In this document: piece by piece, positions 10,150 to 21,158 of the stretch
How the letters are laid out: each line of letters starts with the position of its first letter
How positions within the stretch are numbered: position 1 is the stretch's first letter
Assembly (NCBI RefSeq): GCF_000002425.4
Contig: NC_037269.1
Location: 1,003,543-1,067,542 of the forward strand
Length of the DNA stretch: 64,000 nucleotides
Direction of reading: 5' to 3'
Origin: Physcomitrium patens
Taxonomy: Eukaryota > Streptophyta > Bryopsida > Funariales > Funariaceae
Notes under the pieces: model-generated
What the model was told of the DNA's origin: nothing
Seen by the model: only the letters and a program-made list of their open reading frames with translations
Databases searched by the model: none
Position numbers and translations under genes: made by a program

Positions 10150-11430
10150 TATATATCCCAAAAGGACCATAACGACTCTGAGTTCTTCAATCTCACCATG
10201 ATTTTCCAACTGCGGGACATTTTGGATTCAACAAGACCTTGAAGCTTATTTCTTGAGATTTTTGGTGGCCCCAAATGTAGAAAGATGTGAAAGATTTTGT
10301 CCTCTCCTGCGACATCTGTTCAAGATCCAAGAATCCTCGACATCTCCCTTATGGACTCCTACAGCCATTGTCGATTCCACGTCGACCATGGTCTTCTATT
10401 TCCATGGACTTCATCAGGGACCTGCCATCATCAAATTCATTTGACAGCATCTTTTTCGTGGTAGATCGGCTTACAAAGATGGCGCACTTTGTCCCTTGCA
10501 AGAAGACATCATCCAGTGAAGTCACAACAAGGCTCTTTCTCGATAATGTATATCGATATCATAGACTACCAGATGATATCGTATCAGATCGAGGAACCAA
10601 GTTCGTATCAAAGTTTTGGAGATCTCTCTTTGAGATATTGAAGGTGGATATCAAGCTTTCTTCGGCTTTTCATCCTCAAACTGACGGCCAAATGGAACGG
10701 GTGAACCAAGTCTTGGAACAATACTTACGATGCAGCATCAACTATCAGCAAGACGATTGGACCACATGTCTGTCGCTAGCCGAGTTTGCATATAACAACA
10801 CCCTCCATGCATCGACTCAGTACACACCATTCTTTTCCAACTATGGATATCATCCGAAGCTTGATTTATTATGTCCGTCACCAAATAACAATCCAACAGC
10901 TGAAGGATTTGCGAAGCAACTATCAAAGCTTCAAAATACGTTGAAGTTCTAAAAACACTTTGCTCACGAATCCTACAAGGCGTCTGCTGATAGATTTCGA
11001 AATCAAACACCTACTTTTGAAATTGGACATAAAGCATGGCTTCTTCGACAGAATATCAAGACCAAGCGACCATGTGATAAATTGGACTATCGAAGATTGA
11101 GACCATTTATCATCTAGAAGCAAATCAATCCAGTGGCGTACCGTCTAGAATTACCGGCTTCTATGAAGGTACATCCAGTCTTTCATATTTCTCTGTTGGA
11201 GCCTTATTGAGAGTTGTCTTTTCTTGAAGAGTGCAATGTCTGCCACCTAGTATTGAAATCGAGAACCACGAGGAATACAAGGTTGAAAAGATGCTGGATT
11301 CACGGCGAAGGTGGGACAAGTTGGAGTATCTTGTTCATTAGTGCGGCTATGACATTAATGAGCGAACGTGGGAGCCAGTTAAAAATCTTGCCAATGGGCC
11401 GCAAAAGGTATAGGAGTTTCATCAACAACA
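10150..11430 (+). pseudogene. Integrase and C-terminal chromodomain of B1
   Basis: An HHCC zinc domain (about 10183-10340) precedes the core, whose three catalytic acidic residues are kept: Asp in SMDF (about 10408), Asp in VSDR (about 10578) and Glu in MERVN (about 10691). A chromodomain at about 11250-11420 reads VEKMLDSRRRWDKLEYLVH, a stop, then CGYDINERTWEP. Stops near 10257, 10280, 10950, 11115 and 11340 inactivate the chain. Confidence 0.9.
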
Positions 11431-11592
11431 TCTTCATAAATCTAAGTCGGTTCGACGATAGCTTCCTTTTGAAGCTTGTTCATCCAAGAATATAAAAAAG
11501 AGAGAGAGCACCACCAAAATTCGTAGTTGATGTAGTTATTTTCTCCAAGATAAAATAGAATTTTTTCAGTAGCCATAATTTGGTCTTTTGAT

Positions 11593-11946
11593 ATGGATAG
11601 CCAAGAGATAGATACTATGCCAGTCAGATTATCTCAACTGACTAGCTCACAAAGGTGACCCCGAGATGAAGAACTGCCTATACCACGACGACGACGAAGG
11701 ATACCTTATAACCGATCACTGGTGATTGTATTTGAGTACGAGCCTGCTTACGATGGTCAACCAGAAGGCGTGTTTGCAGGACAATTTCACAATGAAGACA
11801 CGGAAGTTCATGCTTGGTCAGAAGTTGAAGGAGTGGGCCACTACCATTGGTTTTAAGGACCGATGAACCACTTGCCTCGTGAACAACAGTTGGAGTTCAT
11901 AGCAGACGTTATACGACAGATCTTCATTTTTTTGCGTTGGTATTGA
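11593..11946 (+). pseudogene. Accessory reading frame after the chromodomain, B1 copy
   Basis: A 118-codon frame (ATG to TGA) lies between the chromodomain and the polypurine tract. The C1 copy (56068-56421, minus) has exactly the same length and start. The N-terminal third is polar with a run of Arg near PIPRRRRR; the rest is acidic and aromatic (FEYEPAYDGQPEGVFAGQF, then HAWSEVEGVG) and ends FIFLRWY. B1 has two in-frame stops, one TGA near codon 22 and one TAA near codon 89. I do not recognise a family. Confidence 0.6.
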
Positions 11947-11978
11947 TTAACAACAACATTGCTTTTCAAAGACCTCGA

Positions 11979-11996
11979 AGCTAAAGGAAGGGATGA
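11979..11996 (+). promoter_or_regulatory. Polypurine tract of B1
   Basis: AAGCTAAAGGAAGGGATGA directly precedes the 3' LTR. C1 has the matching purine run on the minus strand at about 56018-56035. Such tracts prime plus-strand DNA synthesis. Confidence 0.75.
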
Positions 11997-12394
11997 TGTT
12001 AGGGACATAATCCTTAGAACCTTCTAGAGATAAGTTTCTAGAACCTTCTAGAAGCAAGTCTCTAGAACCTTCTAAAAGCTTCTTAGTTGATAGAAGATAT
12101 TAGGGACATAGTCCTTAGAACCTTCTAGAGATAAGTTTCTAGAACCTTCTAGAAGTAAGTCTCTGGAACCTTCTAGAAGCTTCTTAGTTGGTAGAACTTG
12201 CTTGAGAAGCTTCTTAAATAAGAGTATATATTGGAATCAAGGCTAAAGAGTTCTTCAGTCTGGACAACACATCTCTTAGAGCTCTAGCTCACCTCTCTAG
12301 TGTTGTTCTTGTATTCATCTGATTAATCTAGTTCTTGCTAGTTGTTCTTGAACTTCTTGTTAGATCTCGAGTCTATATTTCTGTGTCCGTGATA
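11997..12394 (+). repeat. 3' LTR of B1
   Basis: 398 bp, TGTTAGGGAC to CCGTGATA, the same length as the 5' LTR. It ends exactly at the second GGTAC target duplication. Its terminal TG is intact where the 5' LTR has TA. Confidence 0.95.
12036..12183 (+). promoter_or_regulatory. Heat-shock element arrays in 3' LTR of B1
   Basis: Three four-module arrays of alternating TTC/GAA with two-base spacing lie at 12036-12053, 12137-12154 and 12166-12183. They match the arrays in the 5' LTR and in both C1 LTRs. Confidence 0.8.
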
Positions 12395-12399
12395 GGTAC
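12395..12399. repeat. Target-site duplication, right (GGTAC), element B1
   Basis: Exact repeat of 6280-6284. Confidence 0.88.
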
Positions 12400-13377
12400 A
12401 TACATACATAAGTATATATAATTCAAATATAAAATAATTGTAATAAATAAAAAAAGTAAATATATATATATATTTAAATCTATTTATAAAAATATATAAT
12501 TACATAATATAATATATATGACTATTTATATATTTTTAAAATATAAACTTATAATAAAATTAGTTTTTTTTTTTAAAACTTATATTATTTGAATACAAAT
12601 AAAAAATATATTGTTATTTTTTCTATATATATATTCTAAAAATAAATATATTTTAAATTAAAATACTAAATATAATATATATATTATATAATAGTAATTT
12701 TTCAAAATTATAAAATCTATTGACAGTGTTTTATTTGTTATCTATATATTGTATACTTATTTTAGATATTACTTATTTTTACTACTTTTTAAGTTTTAAG
12801 TTTGAATCTAGTTAGAAAAAATAGATTATCAATTGCTAAACTACCTTTGTGCACTTAAAAAAATTTATTTTCTTCAATTTTATGAATACCACTAATAATT
12901 GGTGAAATATGATTAAAAATCAAACTTAAATCTAGAATAAGTTTTTTTTATTTTTTTTAAAAAATAATATAAAGTGACAATCATTATTAACTTTGTAATA
13001 TAATAAAATCAATTAAATTAATTTAAAATAATTATTATAATATATTTTTTATAAATTTATTTTAATTATAAAATTACTAATATTATAATAAGCAATTAAG
13101 AGGCTCTATTTTTTCTTATAGAAATTATTACATGGATCTCATTCTATATATTTTTAGATGAATATTATTTAGACATAAGATTTTACTAAATCTATCCACC
13201 TATGATGAGGAATATAATAACTATGATGAATATGGTTGGTTTTCTTTGGTTGTGGACAAATGAATAGTAGGAAAATGAATCCAAATATCATTATTGTTTT
13301 CATGTTGGTTAAAATGAGTTGATTGATTTAATATGTTTACATTTAGAATTCATAGTCAATGAAATATTGTCATGTGT

Positions 13378-13415
<38 letters not shown>

Positions 13416-13591
13416 TGAATATTACTAATGCTACTATTGTTTTTGTTATTGCCTTCACAACCCCCCATCCATCACATGCCACTTGTATTCAATACATTTC
13501 AATCATTTGATTGAACATAAATAAAAATAAAAAAGTAAATATAAACAAAATGTCAAATGGTGGTAGGTTGTGGTGGTAGTATTTATGTATG

Positions 13592-13626
<35 letters not shown>

Positions 13627-13800
13627 TTTACATTATATCAATTTGATCGTTACATATATGCAACATGGGGTATATTGTTGAATTTGACATTAGTATGGTT
13701 ATTTGTAGAAATAAAGAAACGAATCAAGCATGCATGTTGTTTTTATAAATTTATTTGTTTATTTATTATTAATCACAATGTAACAAACATTCCGAATCAA
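12400..13800. other. AT-rich intergenic DNA with (TA)n microsatellites
   Basis: No gene is supported. TA-repeat runs lie at 13381-13413 and 13597-13624, the latter next to a short GTAT run. The open frames across them are artefacts of the repeats. A MITE-like fragment is listed separately at 13160-13268. Confidence 0.7.
13160..13268 (+). repeat. Left-end fragment of the MITE-like family
   Basis: About 105 bp align with the left half of 52787-53001: the terminal TTTTACTAAATC motif, then CTATCCA, then an AATATGGTTGGTTTTC stretch. The right terminus is missing or too diverged. Confidence 0.55.
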
Positions 13801-15523
13801 AATGAGAAAGAGAGGAATAATCAGGCGGGGATTGAAATTCCATGGGGGGGGGGATTAGGGTTGAACGGAGGTCATAGTAACGTTGAACTGAAAAAAGGGC
13901 GGGCTAGCGAGGTCAAAGGCGGGGTGAGGGAGGGGAGGGAGGGGAGGGAGGGGTCAGATCCGATCGTCTCTCTCATTCTCCTTCCTTGGGGGCTTAGGTC
14001 GATGAATGGGATCGCACATCGCGCAGAGAAAGAGGAAGAGAGTGGGATCGTGCGAGAGCCAGAGACTGACTGTTTGTTTGTATGTACGTATGTATGTAAG
14101 TAAGTTGCAGAGGAGATGGGGTGGTGGGATGGCATTCTTCCACCATGTCCTCCTCTGACAAGTTTCTGACGCATTCCTAGTGCGCGCCCCTGTATTGTCG
14201 GAGATAGAAGGAGCGTGGCAGCTGGCTTACTGACACTCTCACCGGCTTTCTGCCACTCCCCTCTTCAATCCCTCGTCACACACCCACCCCCCCCCCCCCC
14301 CATCACCCCCTGCCATAGCCTTTGCGCTCGCTCACTTCTTGTCTCGGCCACCCCTGCCTTGCAGCGGGACCGCTGATCTACTTTTTGTGGGCGCTTATCG
14401 TTTTGCTCCTGTCTGCTAGCGCTCTTCCCAACGAGTCTCTGAGGGGACGAGGCCCGCGACACAGAGCCTGTCGTTGAAGCGTGTGATTGGTTTCAAGGTG
14501 GTGGCATCGAGGATGTGCTGGTTGTCACGCCTCAACTTCTAGCGTTTGTGAGCCGCACCGTAGATGTCTTGCCTCAGTGTGGGCCGTGTTTGCACTTGTT
14601 GTTAAGCAGGATAGGCTCAGGGTTGACCTAAGGTTTGAGTTCATCCTGGTTGTCGCTTATTGTGGTGGAAGGTTGATTTCTCAATCGCAGCCTGTTTTCA
14701 CGGGGAGGACTGTGTACGTTGCACCTAGTGCCTGGGACGATGAAGGAGGATTGAAGGTTCTTTGAGATGTGCTCCTGTTTGAATGTGTTTTCGCGTTCCT
14801 TCTGGATCCTTTTAGGGCACAGGGCAGGTTTGGTTTGTGGTGCCTCATGGTGTTGCGGCAAGCGTTTTTCACCGCCGATATTTGGTTGATGCAGACGCGC
14901 ATGTGGCACCTTCTCAGCTTTTGTCTCTCACTATCTGTGATCCAGTGAATAGTGGCATTGCTTCCTAGCGCTAAGAATGGCACATCTTTGAAGTCGTTGG
15001 ATATCAGCACCTCAGATACGAATCTCGGTTTAACGGTAAAGTACGTACATTCAAGCTAATGTGGAACCCGAGCGGTGCTCTCGAGCGAATGTAGACTGTC
15101 TTCCTGGGTGGACTGTCGGTTTTCACGACATTGTTGCAGATGAGATTCAGATGCGATGCAGATATCAGCTGCAGAGGCTGAGATTTCTCGTTTGAGCACA
15201 TCCAGGGCGCCAGACAAAGTATGCGAATGCGGAAGCACCATCTCTTAACATCTGTGCTTCAATTTGAAAGGTTTTCCTAGTTTGCAGGACTGGAATTGTT
15301 TTGCAGACCTCAATGGCCGGCATTCGCGGCCTAGTGAAAGAAAATACTTCTCGTCAACAGATGCTGTCCACCAGTCACCTCCAATCAAGATCGATCTCTT
15401 CATCTCGCATGCGAGAGACGTTCTCTGGCCACCAAGTCTGAGGTGGATCCCAGTGAGATTTTGAAGCACTCAACGGATTGCACCCTTTAGTGAATATTCA
15501 AGTGCTGCGAGCAGATTGTCATA
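13801..15523 (+). promoter_or_regulatory. GC-richer upstream region of the DUF868 gene
   Basis: Base composition changes sharply from AT-rich to mixed at about 13800, as expected for a gene promoter and 5' leader. It contains a telobox-type TTAGGGTT (13855-13862), repeated GGGAGGG runs (13920-13951, able to form a quadruplex), and a poly-C run near 14287-14302. A 5'-UTR intron is possible but not proven. No conserved protein is encoded here. Confidence 0.5.
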
Positions 15524-16420
15524 ATGCACGACGCACTCCCCTCTTGCTTTGGGGAGTATGGAGTACAAGTGGTGGATACTTCTGCAGGGAGCAATAAAGT
15601 GACGCAAAACCTCGTCACATGCCTATACCAAACGAAGCTAGCTGGTAAATGCCGGCCACTTTCGATTACTTGGTGCAAGAATTTAATAGGTCAAGGCCTC
15701 AGTGTAAATGTGGATGTGGACCAGCACATGTGTAAGGTCGACATGAAGCCTTGGATGTTCTGGAAGAAGCAGGGTCTGAAAAGTTTCGAAGTGGATGGTA
15801 TCAAAGTAGAAGTGTTTTGGGATCTCTCCTCAGCCAAGTACATTTGTGGTCCAGTCCCCAGTGATAGTTTCTTCGTGGCGGTCGTATCGGACGGAGAAGT
15901 AGTGCTGTTGCTTGGCGACATGTACAGCGAAGCATATAAGAAGACCAAGGCTAGACCCGCCTCAATTGAGGCGATCCTGGTATCAAGAAGCGAGCACGTC
16001 TTTGGTAAAAAGTATCACTCCACTAAGGCGCAATTTGAGGAGGGCGGAAAGGCACATGACATTGTAATCGAGTGTCAGATCAGCCCCTCTAGTGAGCCTC
16101 GTATGTATATCAGAGTGGACCGTGAGATTGTTGTGCAAGTGAAGCGGTTGGCATGGAAGTTTCGAGGAAATCAAACCATCATCGTGGATGGCAACCCTGT
16201 GGAGGTTTTCTGGGACGTGCACAACTGGTTATTTAATCCACGAGTTGGCCACGCTGTGTTCATGTTCCAGACTTGCTTGTCATCAGACAAACCATGGCTA
16301 AAGGAGGTCGCAGCTTGTTCATCGGTACTTCAATGGCCGGGTACGTACAGCTTCAAAGATAAGGAGACATCGGGTCCAAGTGGGTTCTCATTGGTTTTGT
16401 ATGCTTGGAAGAACGACTAG
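15524..16420 (+). CDS. DUF868 family protein
   Basis: Intronless 298-residue protein of the plant DUF868 family (PF05910), whose biochemical role is unknown. Recognisable family features are an N-terminal stretch VTCLYQTKLAG followed by an immunoglobulin-like run of beta strands, the repeated pattern of a basic Trp-containing strand followed by GIKVEVFWDLS (residues about 90-100) and GNPVEVFWDVHNW (about 222-234), the segment FFVAVVSDGEVVLLLGD near residue 130, and the C-terminal GFSLVLYAWKN. The length is typical of the family. The start is the first ATG after an in-frame TGA at 15491. No signal peptide or membrane segment is evident. The upstream GC-richer region probably holds the promoter and leader. 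No downstream partner gene is visible. Confidence 0.93.
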   Translation: MHDALPSCFGEYGVQVVDTSAGSNKVTQNLVTCLYQTKLAGKCRPLSITWCKNLIGQGLSVNVDVDQHMCKVDMKPWMFWKKQGLKSFEVDGIKVEVFWDLSSAKYICGPVPSDSFFVAVVSDGEVVLLLGDMYSEAYKKTKARPASIEAILVSRSEHVFGKKYHSTKAQFEEGGKAHDIVIECQISPSSEPRMYIRVDREIVVQVKRLAWKFRGNQTIIVDGNPVEVFWDVHNWLFNPRVGHAVFMFQTCLSSDKPWLKEVAACSSVLQWPGTYSFKDKETSGPSGFSLVLYAWKND

Positions 16421-19162
16421 GGGGTTTATATATTTGATTATTTATTTGTGAGCGTATTCTTTGGCTTCTTGAGTGCGACCTAATAGAACTAGTCTGCTTG
16501 CATTGTGAGGACCTTTAAGACTTGAGGCATTTTTTCTATCATGAGGTTGGAGCCTAATTCCTAATATCCGCACGAACATGTGGAGGTTGCGTGCCAGAAA
16601 TACAGAAGAGGATCCTTTTCCTCACGCTGAAAATGATAACTGCATTGTGCTGATGAACCTAGTTGGTAGGTCACTATTGTTCTGGCAAAGAACACTACTT
16701 CCTGTGCCCAATCATGTCGTGTTTTTAGAAGGTGTGTGGCTCTGCGCATGCGGCGCAAACAGATAGATCATGCCTGGAAAACAGGGATTAGTCAGAGCTC
16801 AATATGTTCACTACATGTTTCCCTCTGACGGTTTTCTCCACATGTATACTCCAGTTAGAGCTATTGAATATCAATAGGCGATTATATAACGAGTTACAAT
16901 GCTCTGTTCAACAGATTCGCCTGCTTGTGGTATTGTTAACCCATCATATCTGCTTTTCTGAGCCCTTTTATGGTCTTCCCATTTTGTTCAAAATTTGAAC
17001 TTTTCCTTCTAAAATGCAATATTTATGAATCTTTGTTGTGAACTTTGTATGACTTTCACTTGTTTCAGATCCTATGCCTGAATCAGTCCAAGAGGACTAC
17101 ATATATAGTATCTCTTAGGTTGTGATCTGATGAGTGGTACTTCATGTTTTGGTGAGCTTTGAGAATCCAAACAAAGTGGATATGGGTGCAGGAGCCTAAG
17201 CCTTACCAGCAGTATAGGCGGTGTTATACCTCATTAGATCGGACATTTGATGAGGTCAAACCTGTAAAAAATCTGTTCAGATTTGTCCAATCCTTTACTG
17301 TCTAAAAATACGATCATCCGTTGTAACGTATAACATATTTAAACAATCCATTATCGTTACACTTGTCAGTGGCATTTTATATAGTTGAATATGAAAATGA
17401 ATTTGTTCTTTTTCCAAAAATTGAAAATGTTCAGTGCAGAGGAACACAAATCAAGCCCAATTTGATGTAAACCAAGTGGAAAGTCTTTTCGAAAAGACTT
17501 GCAGGTTTGGAATGGACGACTTCAAGATTTGAACTTAACATGCTATGTTTGTATATATCTATTAAAAATCCTTTGTTTGACTCAATGCACTAACAGCAAA
17601 TATGTATGAAAAACTCACAGTGAAATTGGTTGTATGAATTGATGAACTGATAGTACGTAAAATAAAATTCGAAACTGGAAGCAATTAATTTGATAATTGT
17701 AGATGACTCCAATTAATTCTTATATTAACAAGTTATTGGTAAAATAATAGTGTATAATTGGATTCAAATGTTGTAAAATTAAGAAAATAATTTAGCTGAA
17801 AATTATGTCACAACACACACTTTTAGAATTTCGTGGTTAGGATCATTTACCATCAAATTCTAAACATTCTGTTTTGGTACAACGCAATCAGAAGTAATAT
17901 AAAATTTAAATTTAATTTAATTAACCTATTACAGGCTAAATATTTAGCAAATGCGTTACAAAGACAACGATGTAGATTGTCCAACACACAGGCAATAATG
18001 TTGCTTATCCAACAAAAGTGCAATTATGTAACTAATCCACATCCATCAAGTGCAATTGCTTTTCAAGTCATGATTTAGTGATTATTCAGAACTTTAATTG
18101 TTTAAAAAAGATGTTAAGGCCATTTAGATATATGATTGTTATCAAGACATGTATGATTTTTACTTTTGCAAATTCATCAGTCATACCATACTATGTTTTT
18201 CCTTTTTAATGTACCACCTTTCTATTTGTATTAATAGTATATTTTTTCACAAGGTTTGAGTAATAATTCATCAAACATATTTCGTAATTTTATACTTTTT
18301 GCCTAGAGACATTAATTCTGTATTGTGTTTTGTTTCTTACACAGAGAAAATTTTCTATGTATTTGAATGTCAATGGATTCATTTTTGTCATTGATATTTT
18401 AAGTTCGTTTTATTTTAATTTCGTTATTTTATTATTTGTTTTTTTCTGTTATATTTATAATTTCACAAGTTTATTTTCTGATGTTTTGTAAAACTCAATT
18501 CTTTTATGCCAATGTTTTGTTTTAAGTTATTATCTACAAAAACGTGTAGATTTGTCACTCCTATTTGAATGCATATCCAATAAGCTTTTAAGTTTCAAAT
18601 CTTTTTTAAATATTTCATTTAGGATTTAAATTATATTTTTGGGGTCTTGACAAATACAAGCTTGTACACTAAAGAATCTTTAGTGGAATTAGAATCAATC
18701 ACCTTGGTATTTTACATATTTGAGTAATTTCCACTTTATATTTTTCTAAGTATTTGTAAACAATTTGCAGTTCTAGGGCAAAAATTGCAATTGTATGTGT
18801 TATTCAACATTGACTTTACTTACAAAACCATACTAAATTATTGTCTTGCATACAATGCACTTCTTGGCTATTTAGTAGTTGTAAAAATGGTACATTTAAA
18901 TATTCCATTTTGTTATTTTTTTATTATTTTAAGAAGAACAAAAAAAAAAAATGTAGATATAAATTATGTTTTCATTATTAAATTGTAGATTATTTAGCTT
19001 AGTGTATTAATTTGTCTCTAGTATGGTCTTATAATCCTTCAAATATCTAAAATTATTAATATTAATATTAAGTCTGTAATGATAATACTAAATAATTAAT
19101 TGTAGACAATATTTTTAAGTTTTTTCATTTTCTTTAGTTATAAAAAAGCTTGTTTAAATTGG

Positions 19163-19199
<37 letters not shown>

Positions 19200-19397
19200 T
19201 ATAATTAATTTCACGAAATTGAGCTGATATTCTAATTTTGCTCAACATAATTGTTTTTTGTCATATAGATTATAATAAATTATCAAAATACATATTTCAA
19301 AAATTAAATATATTTAATGTAGTTTTATATTATTATCTATATTAGTTTTTAAAGTTTTATTACTATAATATTAGTAGTTGTTACAATTTAACTTTGG

Positions 19398-19432
<35 letters not shown>

Positions 19433-20967
19433 CACAATACTTTTTTAACCTACATTAACTTATAGAGGACATTAATAGTAGTTGTTTTAAAGAAATCTTA
19501 TATTTTTCGTTTTAGTTTAAATATTTTGTAAACATGGATTGAATATTTAATAGTTTAAAAGAAAATTGTTTTATCAATTGATTGTATTGCAAAATAATTA
19601 AAATAATTCAACCTTGATTTTTGACATTGGACAACAATTTACAAATAATGTTTTTAGAACTAATACTATTTTAATTTAAATCTATTAACATTACAGAATT
19701 TAATTTTCAATAAGAAAAATCAGATCATATACTTACATATGGATTGTAAGAATTTCAACAAAAATAGTTGATTGAATATATATAACAATTTGCTTTAAAC
19801 TTGTTATATCAGAATTATTGAGAAAAAATACTATTATAAATATGTGTACAAACGTTTTATTATTTTGTCTTATTTAAATAAAGATGTACATAGAATATAA
19901 ATTGTTAAATATTATGTAATATATTTACATTAACATTCATTGATCAATAACAGTTTTATTGTAAAAATAAATAAATAGTATTTTATCCAAAATCATAAAC
20001 ATGAATCCTATTATGAACCTAAAATAGTATCTGAATAAGTAAAATAAATAAGCAAAAACTACATCGTATGCTCTAAAACTTATAAAATTTGAATCATATA
20101 ATTATTTTATTCATATACATACATACATACATACATACATACACATAGAACACAGATTGTTAACTATTAATATATTTCACAATATGCTTATTAAATTAAT
20201 AGACATTATATATATATATAACTTAAATTTCTATATGTTAATGATGATGTAATGACTAATTAATTTATTTTAATCAATTTATTTCAACAAAAACATTTAT
20301 ATCTAAAATCATGACATTAAAGTTAATGACACATGATTTACACAAGAATATTCAAACACAAAACACATACATAAAACTAAAAATTTATTTTCACATGAAG
20401 CAAGCAGTTCATCAAAAAAGATAACAAATTGGAAAATTACAAGCATAAACATGGGAGCAAACGCTTTTTTCTTTTTTAATAAATAAAATAAAAACCACAA
20501 AACTGGACTATCAGAACACCATTGTTCCTACACACGATATTTCACTTATTCGCTAGACAAACTACCTCGTTGGTTTGCAAAAGCCACACTTCAATCCCAA
20601 AGTCTAAAACAAATTAGAGAACAAAAGGGAGAGGAAAGGGAAAAGAATGATGATGAAGAAGAAAGAAAAAGAGCAGGAAGAAGACGATTGTAATTGCAAG
20701 ATGAGCAGTGCTGACTTGTGCAAGTCATTACAAAACAAAACACAACAGTTGTAATAACAAAACAAACCAAAACATGAAAGAATAATGTAAAACAAGTAAC
20801 AATAGTAATAATAATTATAATGCACCTGTATCATCACCGCAAAAGATATTGCTTGGTTGACCACCGCATCCTTATCTGCACCCCAAAGTTGCAAATAAAT
20901 ATGCAGATCGTTCCACCACCACCTGAGCAGAGCACAGCAGACCATATCACTTTCAGTCTCAGCAACA
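16421..20967. other. Intergenic AT-rich DNA with microsatellites
   Basis: The first several hundred bases probably include the 3' UTR of the DUF868 gene. The rest shows no conserved coding potential. TA runs lie at 19167-19197 and 19401-19429, and an ATAC tetranucleotide run at about 20115-20142. Confidence 0.7.
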
Positions 20968-21158
20968 CTAACACTAACACTACACAACACAACACTAACA
21001 GTAACACTACACAACACAACACTAACACTAACACTACACAACACAACACTAACAGTAACACTACACAACACAACACTAACACTAACACTACACAACACAA
21101 CACTAACACTACACAACACAACACTAACACTACACAACACAACACTAACACTAACTCA
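20968..21158. repeat. Minisatellite of ACACTAACACTACACAAC type
   Basis: About seven tandem units of 23 or 29 bp, the longer ones carrying an extra AACACT or AACAGT. The unit has no stop codon in several frames, so long Asn/Thr or Val/Leu/Cys-rich frames appear on both strands; these are not genes. Confidence 0.9.

Larger units (their letters stand above)
6285..12394 (+). mobile_element. Complete family-B Ty3/Gypsy chromovirus, copy B1
   Basis: The element is 6110 bp with two 398-bp LTRs, a 5-bp target duplication, a primer-binding region, gag, protease, RT/RNase H, integrase, chromodomain, an extra 3' reading frame and a polypurine tract. The LTRs differ at roughly 30-35 of 398 positions by eye, mostly transitions, so the insertion is old. 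Premature stops occur in every gene and are mainly C-to-T or G-to-A type. A second copy, C1, lies at 55620-63049 on the other strand. The chromodomain places it among chromoviruses; a moss Tcn1-like clade is a plausible home but was not tested. Confidence 0.95.

Noticed and set aside
13570..14103. 177-codon plus-strand open frame starting in a TA repeat
   Set aside because: Begins in a microsatellite (Tyr-Ile repeats) and crosses a G-rich promoter-like region; no family resemblance.
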